Below the pieces are notes generated by a model that was not told the DNA's origin, did not search any database, and worked only from the letters and a program-made list of their open reading frames with translations. From positions 124,001-188,000 of the forward strand of contig NZ_BSQG01000005.1 in assembly GCF_030268225.1 (NCBI RefSeq): 64,000 nucleotides of DNA, read 5' to 3'. Numbering within the stretch: the first letter of the stretch is position 1; every line of letters starts with the position of its first letter. The translations under genes were made by a program, and so were the position numbers. Origin of the DNA: Nocardiopsis ansamitocini (GTDB lineage Bacteria > Actinomycetota > Actinomycetes > Streptosporangiales > Streptosporangiaceae). Of the stretch, positions 26,853-34,539 are shown in pieces.

Positions 26853-27348
26853 GGTCCAACCCCCCGCCCGGTCGCGGAGCCCCGGCTCTTCTCGCGCCTT
26901 GCGCCGCACCTGGTGCGTGGCCCGGCGTCCGACATGACAAGAACCAGACCGCTCAACCGGTCCGTCCAGTGCTGGACTGGTCGTTAGCCTACCCAGACTC
27001 GTGTTCGGCCGCCGCTCTCACGGTCCCGTGTCGTCTCCTCGACGCCGGTGTGGCGGCGCGGAGCGCACAGGGAGCACGGCCGTCCCCGGGCAGGCGCCTG
27101 CCAGGCTAACGCACACCCGCCCGTGACGCCAGTCAGCCCGGGAGAGGGCGGCGCGACTCCTGTTACCCCCATGACCTGCCTCGAAGAGATTTTTGATCAA
27201 ATCGATCAACAAGTCGGTCAAGGAATGGGGAATCCAGGGTCAAAGATCCACCGGATCGTCAAATCTCGGCCGATTTTGACCAATTCACGCCGAGGTGTCG
27301 ACAGAACGGTCAACAGTAGTGTTCGATACAGGCAACAGATCGATACGA

Positions 27349-27362
27349 ATCGGTCAACCGAT
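27349..27362 (+). promoter_or_regulatory. Operator-like palindrome before msiK
   Basis: ATCGGT-CA-ACCGAT, a perfect 6+6 inverted repeat 57 bases before the msiK ATG, within a run of GGTCAA motifs. Confidence 0.4.
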
Positions 27363-27418
27363 CGCGTTTGCGTCCGCGCCTCCCCCGGCCGCGCGCCAGA
27401 GTAGGAGTCGAGAGTTCC

Positions 27419-28663
27419 ATGGCCAAGATCGTTCTTGAAGGTGTCGACAAGATCTACGCCGGCGGCGTGAAGGCCGTGGACAGCCTCAACCTGGAGATCG
27501 TGGACGGCGAGTTCATGGTGCTGGTCGGGCCGTCCGGCTGCGGCAAGTCCACGGCACTGCGGATGATCGCCGGCCTGGAGGAGATCAGCGGCGGAACCCT
27601 CACCATCGGCGACCGGGTGGTCAACGACCTTCCGCCCAAGAGCCGCGACATCGCCATGGTGTTCCAGAACTACGCGCTCTACCCGCACATGACGGTGGAG
27701 CAGAACCTCGCCTTCGGCCTCAAGCTGCGCAAGACGCCCAAGCCCGAGATCGCGCGCCGGGTCGCCGAGGCCGCCGCCATGCTCGGACTGGAGCCCTACC
27801 TCAGCCGCAAGCCCGCCGCTCTTTCCGGCGGCCAGCGCCAGCGAGTGGCGATGGGCCGCGCGATCGTCCGCGAGCCGCAGGCCTTCCTGATGGACGAGCC
27901 GCTGTCCAACCTGGACGCCAAGCTGCGTGTGCAGATGCGCGCCTCCCTCAACCAGCTGCACGACCGCCTGGGCGTCACGACCGTCTACGTCACGCACGAC
28001 CAGATCGAGGCGATGACCCTGGGCGACCGCGTCGCGGTGCTGCGCGACGGCCGCCTCCAGCAGGTGGACACGCCCAAGAACCTCTTCGACAACCCGGTCA
28101 ACCTGTTCGTGGCGGGCTTCATCGGCTCTCCCGCGATGAACTTCGTGACCGCCCGCCTGGAGAGCGACGCCACCGGTGCCGTCCTGCGCTTCGCCGACCA
28201 GGCCCTGACGGTGACCGGCGAGGCGCTCGCCGGCAACCCCGAACTGCGCGACTACATCGGCCAGGAGATCATCCTGGGTATCCGCCCCTCGGACTTCGAC
28301 GACGCCGAGTATGCCTCGCACGAGGGCAGCACGATGACCGTCACCGCCGACATCACCGAGGAGCTGGGCACCGAGATCAACGTGATCTTCACGGTGGACG
28401 CTCCCCCGGTCGAGCACGAGGACGCCGCGGCTCTGGCGGCCGACGCCGCGGGCGAGGACGACGAGGACGGCGTGGGCATCCCGCTGACCGGGAAGAACAA
28501 GTCGGTCTTCACCGCGCGCGTCAACCCGCGCAGCGCCGTGCGTCCCGGCCAGAGCCTCGCACTGACGGTGGACACCCGGCACCTGCACTACTTCGACAAG
28601 GTCAGCGGCCTGGCCATCGGCCACCCGGCAAACGTCAAGGCACCGGTCACGGCCCCCGCGTAG
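27419..28663 (+). CDS. msiK: MsiK/UgpC-type multiple-sugar ABC transporter ATPase
   Basis: A 414-residue ATPase of the MalK/UgpC/MsiK group. Walker A is GPSGCGKS (37-44), the Q-loop is in [13 protein letters not shown], the signature is [14 protein letters not shown], Walker B is [13 protein letters not shown], and the switch His is in [10 protein letters not shown]-terminal regulatory OB-type domain starts near 235 and carries an acidic low-complexity loop (AAGEDDEDG). In Streptomyces MsiK energises several oligosaccharide importers encoded elsewhere; the lack of permease genes here fits such a shared role. The start ATG follows TAGGAG by about twelve bases. The gene is monocistronic with a terminator after it. 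Confidence 0.93.
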   Translation: MAKIVLEGVDKIYAGGVKAVDSLNLEIVDGEFMVLVGPSGCGKSTALRMIAGLEEISGGTLTIGDRVVNDLPPKSRDIAMVFQNYALYPHMTVEQNLAFGLKLRKTPKPEIARRVAEAAAMLGLEPYLSRKPAALSGGQRQRVAMGRAIVREPQAFLMDEPLSNLDAKLRVQMRASLNQLHDRLGVTTVYVTHDQIEAMTLGDRVAVLRDGRLQQVDTPKNLFDNPVNLFVAGFIGSPAMNFVTARLESDATGAVLRFADQALTVTGEALAGNPELRDYIGQEIILGIRPSDFDDAEYASHEGSTMTVTADITEELGTEINVIFTVDAPPVEHEDAAALAADAAGEDDEDGVGIPLTGKNKSVFTARVNPRSAVRPGQSLALTVDTRHLHYFDKVSGLAIGHPANVKAPVTAPA

Positions 28664-28697
28664 TCGACGGGCCCGCCATAGGCGGCAATCGAACCGA

Positions 28698-28737
28698 GGC
28701 ACGGGGCGTTCCGGAAGAGATCCGGGCGCCCCGTGCC
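28698..28737. terminator. Bidirectional terminator between msiK and the acyl-CoA dehydrogenase gene
   Basis: GGCACGGGGCG pairs with CGCCCCGTGCC (11 base pairs), and inside it CCGGA pairs with TCCGG. Confidence 0.85.
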
Positions 28738-28796
28738 CGTGTGAATGGTCGGCTCCTCGCCTCGAACCACCGGGTTCGGTGCGCGCGGGAGGCGGA

Positions 28797-29951
28797 TCAG
28801 TGGGCGCGGGACAGGTGGCGGCCGATGACCATGCGCTGGATCTGGTTGGTTCCTTCGACGATCTGCAGGACCTTCGCCTCGCGCATCAGCCGCTCGGCGG
28901 CGAAATCGCGCGTGTAGCCGGCACCGCCGAGGACCTGCACGGCATCGGTGGCGACCCGCATCGCGGCGTCGGTGGCAAAAAGCTTGGCCATCGCGGCCTG
29001 CTTGGTGAAATCACGGTGGGCGTCGCGGCGGCGTGCCGCCGCGAGGTAAAGCTCACGTGCCGCCTCCACTGCGACGGCCATGTCGGCGAGCATGAAGGAC
29101 ACCCCCTGGAAGTCACCGATCGGACGGCCGAACTGTTCGCGCCGACGCGAGTAGTCGACGGCGAGGTCCAGCGCGGCCTGGGCCAGACCGACCGCGCAGG
29201 CCGCGATCCCCAGCCGCCCCGTGTCCAGTGCGGCAAGCGCGATGGCGAACCCCTCGTCCTGATCGCCGATCCGCTGGGCCTCGGGGACGCGGGCTCCGTC
29301 GAAGCGCACCTGGGCGGTGGGCGAGGATGCCATTCCCATCTTGCGTTCGGGGGGTGCGGCGGTGACCCCGGCCGTCTCGGCCGGGACGTGCAGACAGCTG
29401 ATACCGCGTGACCGGGAACCGGGGCTCCCGGTCCGGGCGAACAGCGTGTAGTAGTCGGCAACCCCTCCGTGGGTGATCCAGGACTTCACTCCCTCCACCC
29501 GATAACCGCCGTCCCGTGGTTGGGCTCGGGTGGCCAGTGCGGCGGCGTCGGACCCCGAGTGGGCTTCGGACAGGCAGTAGGCGCCCAACAGTTCGCCGCC
29601 CACCATGTCGGGGAGCAATCGCGCGCGCTGGGCGGCGGTGCCGAATTCGGCCACCGGGAAACAGGACAGCGTGTGCACGCTGACCCCCAACCCGACGGCC
29701 AGCCATCCCCGGCTGAGCTCCTCGACGACCTGGAGGTAGACCTCGTAGGGCTGGTCTCCTCCGCCGTACTCGCCGGAGTAGGGCAGTCCGAGCAGCCCGG
29801 AACGTCCGAGCAGGGTGAACGCGTCACGTGGGAAACGCGCCTCCTCCTCGTCACCGGCGGCCCGGCCGGTGAGCTCTTTGTCGACGAGGTCGCGGGCGAG
29901 TGCGAGCAGTTCGGCGGCTTCGGGGCTGGGAAGGACGCGGTCGACGGCCAC
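28797..29951 (-). CDS. Acyl-CoA dehydrogenase
   Basis: A 384-residue FAD flavoprotein that oxidises acyl-CoA at C2-C3. The first signature is GAYCLSEAHSGSDAAA near residues 125-140. The second, in the C-terminal domain, is QVLGGAGYTRDFAAERLMREAKVLQIVEGTNQIQRMVIGRHL. The catalytic Glu is the one in IVEGTNQ, the position used by short-/medium-chain enzymes. The GTG at 29951 has GAGGAT eight bases upstream; longer frames run into the repeat-rich promoter and are unlikely to be translated. A tandem 15-base repeat just upstream suggests control by a dedicated repressor. Confidence 0.93.
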   Translation of the reverse strand: MAVDRVLPSPEAAELLALARDLVDKELTGRAAGDEEEARFPRDAFTLLGRSGLLGLPYSGEYGGGDQPYEVYLQVVEELSRGWLAVGLGVSVHTLSCFPVAEFGTAAQRARLLPDMVGGELLGAYCLSEAHSGSDAAALATRAQPRDGGYRVEGVKSWITHGGVADYYTLFARTGSPGSRSRGISCLHVPAETAGVTAAPPERKMGMASSPTAQVRFDGARVPEAQRIGDQDEGFAIALAALDTGRLGIAACAVGLAQAALDLAVDYSRRREQFGRPIGDFQGVSFMLADMAVAVEAARELYLAAARRRDAHRDFTKQAAMAKLFATDAAMRVATDAVQVLGGAGYTRDFAAERLMREAKVLQIVEGTNQIQRMVIGRHLSRAH

Positions 29952-29982
29952 GGTGATCCTCAACGTCTCGATGGAGAGAATA

Positions 29983-30012
29983 TATTCGGACGTCCAATAT
30001 TCGGTCGTCCAA
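29983..30012 (-). promoter_or_regulatory. Tandem 15-bp operator-like repeats before the acyl-CoA dehydrogenase
   Basis: TATTCGGACGTCCAA (29983-29997) is immediately followed by TATTCGGTCGTCCAA (29998-30012), differing at one base. The first contains the palindrome GGACGTCC. The repeats sit in a markedly AT-rich patch where a promoter would be expected, 32 bases upstream of the start codon. Confidence 0.6.
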
Positions 30013-30073
30013 ATATATGGTGGCACACCACCGCTCCGTCTGACGATGGATTCGCCCGATGCCTTCCGCGACC

Positions 30074-31204
30074 TCACTCCAGGAGTTCCACCAACCGCCG
30101 CGCACTGGCGTCCCACGTCCATTCGGCGAGGATCCGTTCCCGCCCCCGCTCTCCCATCTTGCTCGCGAGCTGCGGGTGACCGAGCAGCATGTCAAGGCGG
30201 TCGGCGACCGCCCTGGGGTCCTCTCCGTCCACCACGAAGCCGGTCTCGCCGTGGCGCACCGTGTCGGGTGCCCCACCGGAATTGCCGACCAGCACCGGCA
30301 GGCCGCTGGCAGCGGCCTCCAGATAGACGATGCCGAGTCCTTCGGCCTCCAACCCCGCCCTGCGCGTCCGGGACGGCATTGCGAAGACGTCGGCCGCGGC
30401 GAAGAACGCGGGCAGCTCGGTGTGCGGATGACCGCCGGCGAAGACCACCTCTTCCCCCACCCCCGCCCACCGCGCCAACGCGCGCAGGCGATCGGCATCG
30501 GGCCCCTGCCCCACCACGAGCAGCCGCGCCCGGGGCACACGCAGACGCACCCAGGTCATCGCGCGGATCAGGGTGTCCACTCCCTTGCGCGGCACCAACC
30601 GTGCCACGCACAGGATCACCGGAGCGTCCCCCAGGCCGTAGCGCCGGCGCATCGGGGCGCCGTCCAGCCCGGGGCGAAAACGCTCGGGGTCCACACCGGG
30701 AGCGAGCCGGGAGAGCTTGGCGTGGTCGTCGGGACGCACGGCGCGCACGAGGGCCGAGCGGGTGAAGGCCCCCAGGTAGGTGAGCGCGTCCACATCGGCT
30801 GCGATGCGCGCCAGCAACCAGCTCGGCCCGGGCAGCCGCGCCCACCACACCTCGTGTCCGTGCGTAATGGCCACGATGCGCCGCGCCCCGGCCGCGCGCA
30901 GTCGTCGGGCCAGCAGCCCCAGGGGGGCAGCCGCTCCGAAGACCACCCGGTCGCAGCCATACTCGGTCATCAACTCGACGGCGCGCTCACCGACCCTGCG
31001 GGTGGGAAGCAGCGTACTGGCCGTATCGCGCCGCACCGGAAAGTCCAGTCCCGCGTCGAAGTCGTGATCGCCGGTGGAGGACGACGTGTAGACGACCACT
31101 CCGCCTTCGGCTGCCAGTCGCACGGCCAGTTCGTAGCCGAACGTCTCGATCCCGCCCTGTCGGGGCGGGAAGTCATTGGTCACCAGCAGAGTTCGCCCTG
31201 CCAT
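30074..31204 (-). CDS. GT4 glycosyltransferase, PimB-like
   Basis: A 376-residue GT-B fold glycosyltransferase. The N-terminal MAGRTLLVTNDFPPRQGGIETF is the hallmark of the PimB'/MgtB group of actinobacterial mannosyltransferases acting on phosphatidylinositol mannosides. The nucleotide-sugar domain has ILCVARLVPRKGVDTLIRA and the motif EAEGLGIVYLEAAASGLPVLVGNSGGAPDTV, with the Glu that binds the sugar-phosphate. The donor is probably GDP-mannose and the acceptor a lipid at the inner membrane face; both are inference. The ATG at 31204 follows GGGGAGG. One LacI-type operator lies 23 bases upstream of this start. Confidence 0.87.
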   Translation of the reverse strand: MAGRTLLVTNDFPPRQGGIETFGYELAVRLAAEGGVVVYTSSSTGDHDFDAGLDFPVRRDTASTLLPTRRVGERAVELMTEYGCDRVVFGAAAPLGLLARRLRAAGARRIVAITHGHEVWWARLPGPSWLLARIAADVDALTYLGAFTRSALVRAVRPDDHAKLSRLAPGVDPERFRPGLDGAPMRRRYGLGDAPVILCVARLVPRKGVDTLIRAMTWVRLRVPRARLLVVGQGPDADRLRALARWAGVGEEVVFAGGHPHTELPAFFAAADVFAMPSRTRRAGLEAEGLGIVYLEAAASGLPVLVGNSGGAPDTVRHGETGFVVDGEDPRAVADRLDMLLGHPQLASKMGERGRERILAEWTWDASARRLVELLE

Positions 31205-31226
31205 GGCTGAAATGTCCTCCCCCGTC

Positions 31227-31240
31227 TGAAAGCGTTGCCA
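31227..31240. promoter_or_regulatory. LacI-type operator, copy 1
   Basis: TGAAAGCGTTGCCA with the central CG typical of LacI-family operators. It lies just upstream of the glycosyltransferase start, on the side away from the lacI gene. Confidence 0.65.
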
Positions 31241-31314
31241 CACACGCCCCAGTCGCATCAACAGCGGCCGGAGAGCAGAACGAACCCGAACGGCTCCCGC
31301 TGCACCGGCCACGG

Positions 31315-31328
31315 TGAAAGCGTTGCCA
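31315..31328. promoter_or_regulatory. LacI-type operator, copy 2
   Basis: An identical TGAAAGCGTTGCCA in the same orientation, 88 bases from copy 1 and 36 bases before the LacI-family start. The two copies would allow autoregulation by looping. Confidence 0.7.
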
Positions 31329-31363
31329 GGCGCGCACCGGGCGTGATTGCATCGGAAACCATC

Positions 31364-32425
31364 ATGCCTGTCCCCAAGCATTCCCGGATGAGCGACGTGG
31401 CTCGACGCGCCGGCGTGTCGGCCTCGACCGTCTCACGCGTCCTGCGCGGGGCCCCCGGGGTGGCCCCCGCGGTGCGCGCCCGGGTGGAGCGGGCCGCCGC
31501 CGAACTGTCCTATGCCGTGGCCCGTGACGCCTCGTCACTGGTCACCGGTGCGACCGGCCGGGTCGCAGCGATCGTGCCGTTTCTCCACCCGTGGTTCTTC
31601 GGAGTCGCACTGTCGGGGCTTGTCCGGCGGCTGCGCACAGTCGGACTCGACACGCTCGTCTACGAGGCCGGAACCACCGGTGAGCTCGCCGGGTTCATCG
31701 GCGAACTGCCCCTGCGCCGCAACGTGGACGCGGTGGTGGCGCTTGCACTGTCACCCGACCCAGAGTCGGTACGGCGCCTGGAGTCGCTGGGGCTACCGGT
31801 GGTGTTCTGCAGCAGGACCGTCCCCGGACGTTCCAGCGTGTGCGTGGACGACCGGGGGGCAGCCGCCGACGCCACCCGGTACCTGCTCAACCTGGGTCAT
31901 GTCCGCATCGCCTATCTCCAGTCGCGCGACGACACCGGATTCTCCTGGAGCTCCCAGGATCGTGTCTCGGGCTACCTGGACGCCATGGAACGCGCCGGCA
32001 CACACCCGCAGGTGGTCACGACCGGTCCCGGTTCCGGTGGCGGCTGGCGGGCCACCGCCGAACTGCTCGCGTCGGACCCCGTGCCCACGGCGCTGTTCGC
32101 CGAATCCGACGACGTGGCGATGGGGGCCCTCGGGGTCCTGCGCCGCTGCCGTGTCCCGGTCCCCGGGGCGATGTCGGTCATCGGTTTCGACAACCAGGAC
32201 ATGGCCGAGGTCATGGACCTCACCACCGTCGCCCAACCCGTCACCGAACTGGGCGAAGAGGCGGGGCGCATGGTCGCGGCCCTGCTCGCCGGGGAGGAGG
32301 CCGGTCGCCAGGTACGACTGGCCACCCGGCTGGTCGTGCGCCACTCGGCCGCCGCACCGCTCGACACGACTCACCGACCGACCCGCACGCACCAACCGAT
32401 CGCGAAGGAGCCCCATGAGCCGTAA
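31364..32425 (+). CDS. LacI-family transcriptional repressor
   Basis: A 353-residue sugar-responsive regulator. The DNA-binding headpiece is RMSDVARRAGVSASTVSRVLRGAPGV (residues 8-33) with the hinge region following, then a periplasmic-binding-protein-like effector domain from VAAIVPFLHPWFFG to the C-terminus, including ALFAESDDVAMGALGVLRR and MSVIGFDNQDMAEVM. The effector is probably maltose or a related alpha-glucoside, judged from the downstream gene. I chose the ATG at 31364, which has GGAAACC close upstream; the ATG at 31388 would remove part of the N-terminal arm. Its end overlaps the glucosidase start by 11 bases, so the two are translationally coupled. Confidence 0.9.
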   Translation: MPVPKHSRMSDVARRAGVSASTVSRVLRGAPGVAPAVRARVERAAAELSYAVARDASSLVTGATGRVAAIVPFLHPWFFGVALSGLVRRLRTVGLDTLVYEAGTTGELAGFIGELPLRRNVDAVVALALSPDPESVRRLESLGLPVVFCSRTVPGRSSVCVDDRGAAADATRYLLNLGHVRIAYLQSRDDTGFSWSSQDRVSGYLDAMERAGTHPQVVTTGPGSGGGWRATAELLASDPVPTALFAESDDVAMGALGVLRRCRVPVPGAMSVIGFDNQDMAEVMDLTTVAQPVTELGEEAGRMVAALLAGEEAGRQVRLATRLVVRHSAAAPLDTTHRPTRTHQPIAKEPHEP

Positions 32426-34055
32426 CTGGTGGCGCGACGCCGTCATCTACCAGGTCTATCCGCGCAGCTTCACCGACGCCGACGGCGACGGTCTCGGCGA
32501 CATCCCCGGTGTGACGAGCCGTATCGGCTACCTGTCCGCGCTCGGCGTGGACGCCATCTGGCTGTCGCCCTTCTACCCCTCACCGCTGGCCGACGGCGGT
32601 TACGATGTCGCCGACTTCCGGGACGTCGACCCGCGGCTGGGCACGTTGGAGGACTTCGACGTGCTCGTCGCCGCCGCACACGAGCGCGATATCAAGATCA
32701 TCGTGGACATCGTCCCCAACCACACCTCCGACCAGCACGCATGGTTCCAGCAGGCGCTGGCCGCCGCTCCGGGCTCGCCCGAACGGCAGCGCTACGTCTT
32801 CCGCGAGGGCCGAGGCCCCGACGGTTCGCTGCCGCCCAGCGGCTGGCAGTCGATGTTCGGCGGCCCGGCCTGGACCCGGGTTCCCGACGGGCAGTGGTAC
32901 CTGCACCTGTTCGCACGCGAGCAGCCCGACCTCAACTGGGACGAACCCGAGGTCCGGGCCGAGTTCACCGACATCCTGCGGTTCTGGAGCCGGCGCGGCG
33001 TGGACGGGTTCCGCATCGATGTGGCCAACGCGCTGGTCAAGGACTTGAAAGAACCGCTGCGCGAGGTGGAGGAGGCATCGGACTCCAACAGCCTGGACAG
33101 CGTCTCCACCAATCCCGACCACCCCCACTGGGACCGTCCCGAGGTACACGAGATCTACCGCGAGTGGCGGCGCGTGCTGGACGAGTTCGACCCGCCCCGG
33201 GTGGCCGTGGCCGAGGCGTGGCTGCCCAGCGAGCGGTTGGCCCGCTACGTGCGGCCCGACGAACTGCACCAGGCGTTCAACTTCGAGTTCTTGCGCTGCC
33301 CCTGGCACGCCGACTCCTACCGCAAGGTGATCGGTACCAGCCTGGACGACGCCGGCTCCGTGGGCACGGTCGCCACGTGGGTGCTGTCCAACCACGACGT
33401 GGTGCGCCCGGCCTCGGTGCTGGGCCTGCCCGAGGGAACCGACCTCAACGAGTGGCTGATGAGCGGCGGGAAAGAACCCGAGTGCGACCGCGGCCTGGGC
33501 CTTCGCCGCGCCCGTGCCGCGGCACTGCTGGAACTGGCCCTGCCCGGTGCGACCTATGTCTACCAGGGCGAGGAATTGGGGCTGCCCGAGGTTGCGGCGC
33601 TGCCGGCGGGGGTGCTCCAGGACCCGACCTGGGAGCGCACGGGCAATACCGTCAAGGGCCGCGACGGGTGTCGGGTGCCGATCCCCTGGGAGCGCGAAGG
33701 TCCCTCTCTGGGATTCGGCGAGACGGAGGGCTGGCTGCCCCAGCCTCTCGACTGGGCGGCGCTGTCGGTCGCCGCGCAGACCGGCGACCCGGCATCCACC
33801 CTGGAGCTGTACCGCTCGGCGCTGCGCGAGCGCAAGGCGTTCGCAGGCGACGAGTCCTTCGCCTGGGAGGACACCCTCAACGATGGCGACGTTCTGGCCT
33901 ACCGGCGCGGCACCGACGTGTTGGTGCTGGTGAACACCGGAACCGAACCGATTCCGTTGCCGCAAGGGCAGGTGATCCTGTCCAGTGTGGGGCTGACCGG
34001 CGATTCGCTTCCTGGTGACGCGGCGGTGTGGCTGCGGGTGGCCGCAGAAGGGTAG
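32415..34055 (+). CDS. GH13 alpha-glucosidase
   Basis: A 546-residue GH13 enzyme, oligo-1,6-/alpha-glucosidase type. The conserved regions are DIVPNHTSDQHAW (100-110), GFRIDVAN with nucleophile Asp202, VAEAWL with acid/base Glu267, and LSNHDVV with the stabilising Asp328. WWRDAVIYQVYPRSF at the N-terminus is the family opening. It should release glucose from maltose or malto-oligosaccharides in the cytosol, downstream of MsiK-powered uptake. The start ATG has AAGGAG seven bases upstream, inside the lacI-family gene. A strong terminator follows. Confidence 0.95.
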   Translation: MSRNWWRDAVIYQVYPRSFTDADGDGLGDIPGVTSRIGYLSALGVDAIWLSPFYPSPLADGGYDVADFRDVDPRLGTLEDFDVLVAAAHERDIKIIVDIVPNHTSDQHAWFQQALAAAPGSPERQRYVFREGRGPDGSLPPSGWQSMFGGPAWTRVPDGQWYLHLFAREQPDLNWDEPEVRAEFTDILRFWSRRGVDGFRIDVANALVKDLKEPLREVEEASDSNSLDSVSTNPDHPHWDRPEVHEIYREWRRVLDEFDPPRVAVAEAWLPSERLARYVRPDELHQAFNFEFLRCPWHADSYRKVIGTSLDDAGSVGTVATWVLSNHDVVRPASVLGLPEGTDLNEWLMSGGKEPECDRGLGLRRARAAALLELALPGATYVYQGEELGLPEVAALPAGVLQDPTWERTGNTVKGRDGCRVPIPWEREGPSLGFGETEGWLPQPLDWAALSVAAQTGDPASTLELYRSALRERKAFAGDESFAWEDTLNDGDVLAYRRGTDVLVLVNTGTEPIPLPQGQVILSSVGLTGDSLPGDAAVWLRVAAEG

Positions 34056-34059
34056 GCAC

Positions 34060-34095
34060 GGTGTGCCGGCCCCCGCAACAGGGGGCCGGCACACC
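34060..34095 (+). terminator. Terminator after the alpha-glucosidase
   Basis: A 15-base-pair perfect stem GGTGTGCCGGCCCCC with its complement, a six-base loop, then CTTTG. Confidence 0.92.
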
Positions 34096-34539
34096 CTTTG
34101 AACAGCCAGTACAACGCAAAAGCATTACGAAGTCCCAAAAAACAAAAAGGCAGAAAGAAAGCCGCATAGCCCCCTGGCGGTCACCCGGCGAGTGCAGTCG
34201 ACTGCGCTGCGCCAACATTGCTTCGGCGCGGTTCTCCCCTTGCCCCCGGTTCCGCTCCGCACGATCGGCCAGGAGCCGCATGTCCGCTTTCGCGCGAAGC
34301 AACTCCGTCGCCTTCTCGATGACCCCGGGAATGCTGCCGTCCCTGCTCCTCGGGGAGGCGCTGCCCGGCCGGGGCGCCCCATCTGCCGCCCGCAGCGGCG
34401 GCAGCGGTCCTCACCGCATGGACGGCGCTGCTGCTGGGGGCTGCCGGACCGGCCACGGCCCGCAGGGACGCCTGACACCGCAGCCCCCGGACACCGGCTC
34501 CCTGAACCGAACGGCCACGTTTCGGGGAGCCGGCGAAAA
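34096..34539. other. AT-rich patch and unassigned DNA between the glucosidase and helY
   Basis: 34101-34160 has only 23 G or C in 60 bases, exceptional for this window. A 12-base palindrome GCAGTCGACTGC lies at 34194-34205. On the minus strand one frame reads IEKATELLRAKADMRLLADRAERN, which looks helical and protein-like, but no start codon precedes it after the last stop. I regard it as non-coding or as a decayed gene. Confidence 0.45.

Larger units (their letters stand above)
26673..27418. other. Long divergent region between lnt and msiK
   Basis: 746 bases with no supported gene. It contains a long inverted repeat at 26761-26852, a GTCCAG/CTGGAC hairpin at 26964-26977, and from about 27180 an AT-richer stretch dense in GGTCAA motifs leading to msiK. 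A msiK leader RNA motif has been described in actinobacteria; I cannot tell by eye whether it is present. Confidence 0.5.

Noticed and set aside
34125-34478. Minus-strand frame ending near 34125 as a gene
   Set aside because: Arg/Gly-rich with no ribosome site or family features, and it runs through the AT-rich patch.
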